A stretch of 17,825 nucleotides of DNA from Ochromonadaceae sp. CCMP2298 (Eukaryota; Sar; Synurophyceae; Ochromonadales; Ochromonadaceae): positions 1 through 17,825 of the forward strand of contig MU633993.1 of the NCBI GenBank assembly GCA_026770595.1, written 5' to 3'. Shown here in pieces: positions 17,001 through 17,825 of this stretch. The notes beneath the pieces were generated by a model. That model ran no database searches. It was not told the DNA's origin and was given only the letters and a program-made list of their open reading frames with translations. The position numbers were made by a program, and so were the translations under genes. Position 1 is the stretch's first letter. Every line of letters begins with the position of its first letter.

Positions 17001-17593
17001 ACACGGTCGCCACCACAGCCATGCACCACCCACTATCTCCGCGCAGCGCCTCCACCATCTGCCCCTTCTTGTACAGGGGCTGCCACTCCTTGCCCCGAAC
17101 AATCGTATGATTCGGGTCCGGGTCCGCGGCAGGGGCAGAGACGTCTGCGCTCTGCTGAGATTGCTCCAGCACCTCCAGCTTCTCCCGAGGGACACGCAGC
17201 ATTTCTCCTCCAGCTTCAAAGCTGATATCGTACGTGTCGGTGTTCTTGCTGAAACCCACCACCAGCCCGTCTCGCATTTCCTTGTTTCTGTCTGCCGTGC
17301 GGACACGCGTGCCCATCGCCAGCAGCTCTGTTCCCGAGGGAGGGGTTGTTCGAGACTCTTTTTTATCACTGCCCTGCTCCTCATCCTCCATCTGTGGCTT
17401 GGAACTCCCTTCTTTCTCCTCGCCCCCTGGCGTGATCTACAGAAATGGATGGACAGTTAGTTGATAGCTGCAAGACGAATCTTCGTCGTCCTTGTGCTGT
17501 GCTTGCAGTAGAAGCGGCGTCTGCGTCACAACCTCTTACCTCCGGTTCCAGATCTTCTTGCATCTCCTCTATCTCATCATCTTTTGAAGACAT
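14083..17593 (-). CDS. Tudor/Agenet-like multi-repeat protein (two exons)
   Basis: Two exons: 17593-17540 (18 codons) and 17436-14083, joined in phase 0 across a 103-nt intron, giving about 1,135 aa. Without the upstream exon a 1,102-aa frame would start at ATG 17391. Residues ~55-750 hold nine ~55-residue Tudor-like units with the pattern VEANYRxxGRWLPGxV...DGTYDIDYDDGExExxV...VR. Then come a 12-unit QG tract (about 780-803), five ~37-residue leucine-rich units (about 834-1041) and a C-terminal predicted coiled coil (about 1060-1135). Tudor/Agenet folds read methylated lysine or arginine or bind nucleic acid or peptides, so a chromatin or scaffold role is likely but inferred. No catalytic domain, signal peptide or membrane segment is seen. 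It converges on the ABC gene. Confidence 0.85.
14369..14990 (-). repeat. Five copies of a leucine-rich ~37-residue unit
   Basis: Each unit reads approximately GSM(V/N)ISKAEL(T/A)(V/L)LK(Q/N)LLATK(D/E/N)(Q/E)(E/Q)IQALK, followed by a variable QSQGSDG-type linker. The copies are about 14369-14450, 14551-14640, 14671-14760, 14780-14870 and 14897-14990. They are highly alike in DNA too. Leucine/isoleucine spacing (L-x-x-L-K-x-L-L, I-x-A-L) suggests short amphipathic helices that could oligomerise. I know no named family with this unit. Confidence 0.8.
15083..15154 (-). repeat. (GGGCAG)12 minisatellite encoding a QG tract
   Basis: Twelve perfect CCCTGC hexamers on the plus strand encode alternating Gln-Gly, flanked by EQEQELEQ and SMSPKG. 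It separates the Tudor-like array from the leucine-rich repeats. Perfect identity suggests it is length-variable between strains. Confidence 0.9.
15252..17328 (-). repeat. Nine Tudor-like repeat units
   Basis: By start of each unit on the minus strand (approximate): 17328, 17082, 16860, 16675, 16480, 16219, 16035, 15814, 15414. Units 3-9 are closest to the consensus (VEANY, W-x-x-G, DG-T/F-Y-D-x-x-Y-D-D-G-E). The first two are the most diverged (SYDVIFSDRKKES, TYDISFEAGGEM). Unit 8 has a changed loop (FDTGDFE). Linkers are 10-60 residues, often acidic. Confidence 0.75.
17437..17539 (-). other. 103-nt GT-AG intron of the Tudor-like gene
   Basis: Donor GAG/GTAAGAG (17539), branch-point-like CAACTAACT near 17460, pyrimidine-rich CCATCCATTTCTGTAG acceptor ending at 17437. 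Removal joins codons in phase 0, and the in-frame TAG that blocks extension of exon 2 is itself the acceptor. Splicing is therefore the simplest explanation. Confidence 0.65.
17540..17593 (-). other. First coding exon of the Tudor-like gene
   Basis: The minus strand reads ATG (17593-17591) then 17 codons, an acidic peptide MSSKDDEIEEMQEDLEPE, up to CCG GAG followed directly by GTAAGAG. It has an in-frame TGA upstream and no earlier in-frame ATG. The acidic, charged composition continues smoothly into exon 2 (ITPGGEEKEGSS...). Confidence 0.65.
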
Positions 17594-17825
17594 TCTTCCA
17601 AAGTTAACCTTACAGACAATCCTCCAAAATCAACGCAAGGATTGATGAGCCCACAAAGCGGCTCCTCGATTGATCCACTGGTGTGGCAGTGGCAGACACG
17701 AAACCAGCAGCAGTAGAGGCAAGGGAATCTGTCGAGCCGAACGTAGCGATGTCAATGCCCTCAATCCAATCCGGACTGAAAAATCCAGGACAAAAAAACT
17801 CCCCCACAATTTCCTCACTCCTAGT
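17594..17825 (-). other. Upstream leader/promoter region of the Tudor-like gene
   Basis: No gene is supported here. A 65-codon minus-strand frame (17807-17610) ends before the exon 1 ATG, has no clear coding bias, and cannot be joined in phase to the known acceptor. It is probably 5' UTR or promoter. No TATA box was recognised. Confidence 0.35.

Noticed and set aside
17610-17807. Minus-strand 65-aa frame as an additional first exon
   Set aside because: A GTAAGG donor near its end would leave phase 2, which does not match the phase-0 acceptor at 17437.

Overview
The window is nuclear DNA from an intron-poor eukaryotic microbe, probably a unicellular protist. A stramenopile or other alga-like lineage is my best guess, but the sequence alone does not settle it. 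The evidence is three very long, almost uninterrupted GC-rich coding regions, AATAAA-type polyadenylation signals behind two of them, one GT-AG intron with a CTAAC-like branch point, and metazoan/protist-type domains (REJ, EGF-like, ABCC transporter, Tudor-like arrays). There are no operons, Shine-Dalgarno sites, rRNAs, tRNAs or CRISPR arrays.

Layout: (1) 1-6615, plus strand: the 3' part of a giant membrane protein whose 5' end lies outside the window. It has a REJ-like ectodomain, a cysteine-rich/EGF-like stalk, about seven or eight membrane passes and a ~900-residue low-complexity cytoplasmic tail ending in a Q-rich, prion-like segment. (2) 6616-9155: a ~2.5 kb AT-richer spacer. It contains the polyadenylation signal of gene 1, a short GC3-rich coding fragment on the minus strand that looks like the orphan last exon of another gene, featureless AT-rich DNA, a cluster of related repeats (8173-8620), an intron-like stretch and the 5' leader of gene 2. 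(3) 9156-13892, plus strand: a complete ABCC/MRP-type full ABC transporter (1,578 aa from the first ATG). (4) 13893-14082: a short 3'-to-3' spacer. (5) 14083-17593, minus strand: a Tudor-like multi-repeat protein. Its first 18 codons sit on a separate small exon at 17540-17593, joined in phase across a 103-nt intron, giving about 1,135 aa. (6) 17594-17825: upstream leader/promoter region of gene 5, with no gene I can support.

The genes do not form an obvious pathway. One is a candidate surface receptor, one an export pump, and one a candidate chromatin or protein-scaffold reader. They share a strong tendency to expanded low-complexity coding sequence: poly-Gly, Q-rich and QG repeats, some built from the same CAGGGG-type hexamer. 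The most interesting points are the composition of the Tudor-like protein (nine Tudor-like units, a QG spacer, then five near-identical leucine-rich ~37-residue units), the prion-like tail on a REJ membrane protein, the hidden first exon, the orphan minus-strand exon, and the uORF that overlaps the ABC start codon as ATGA.
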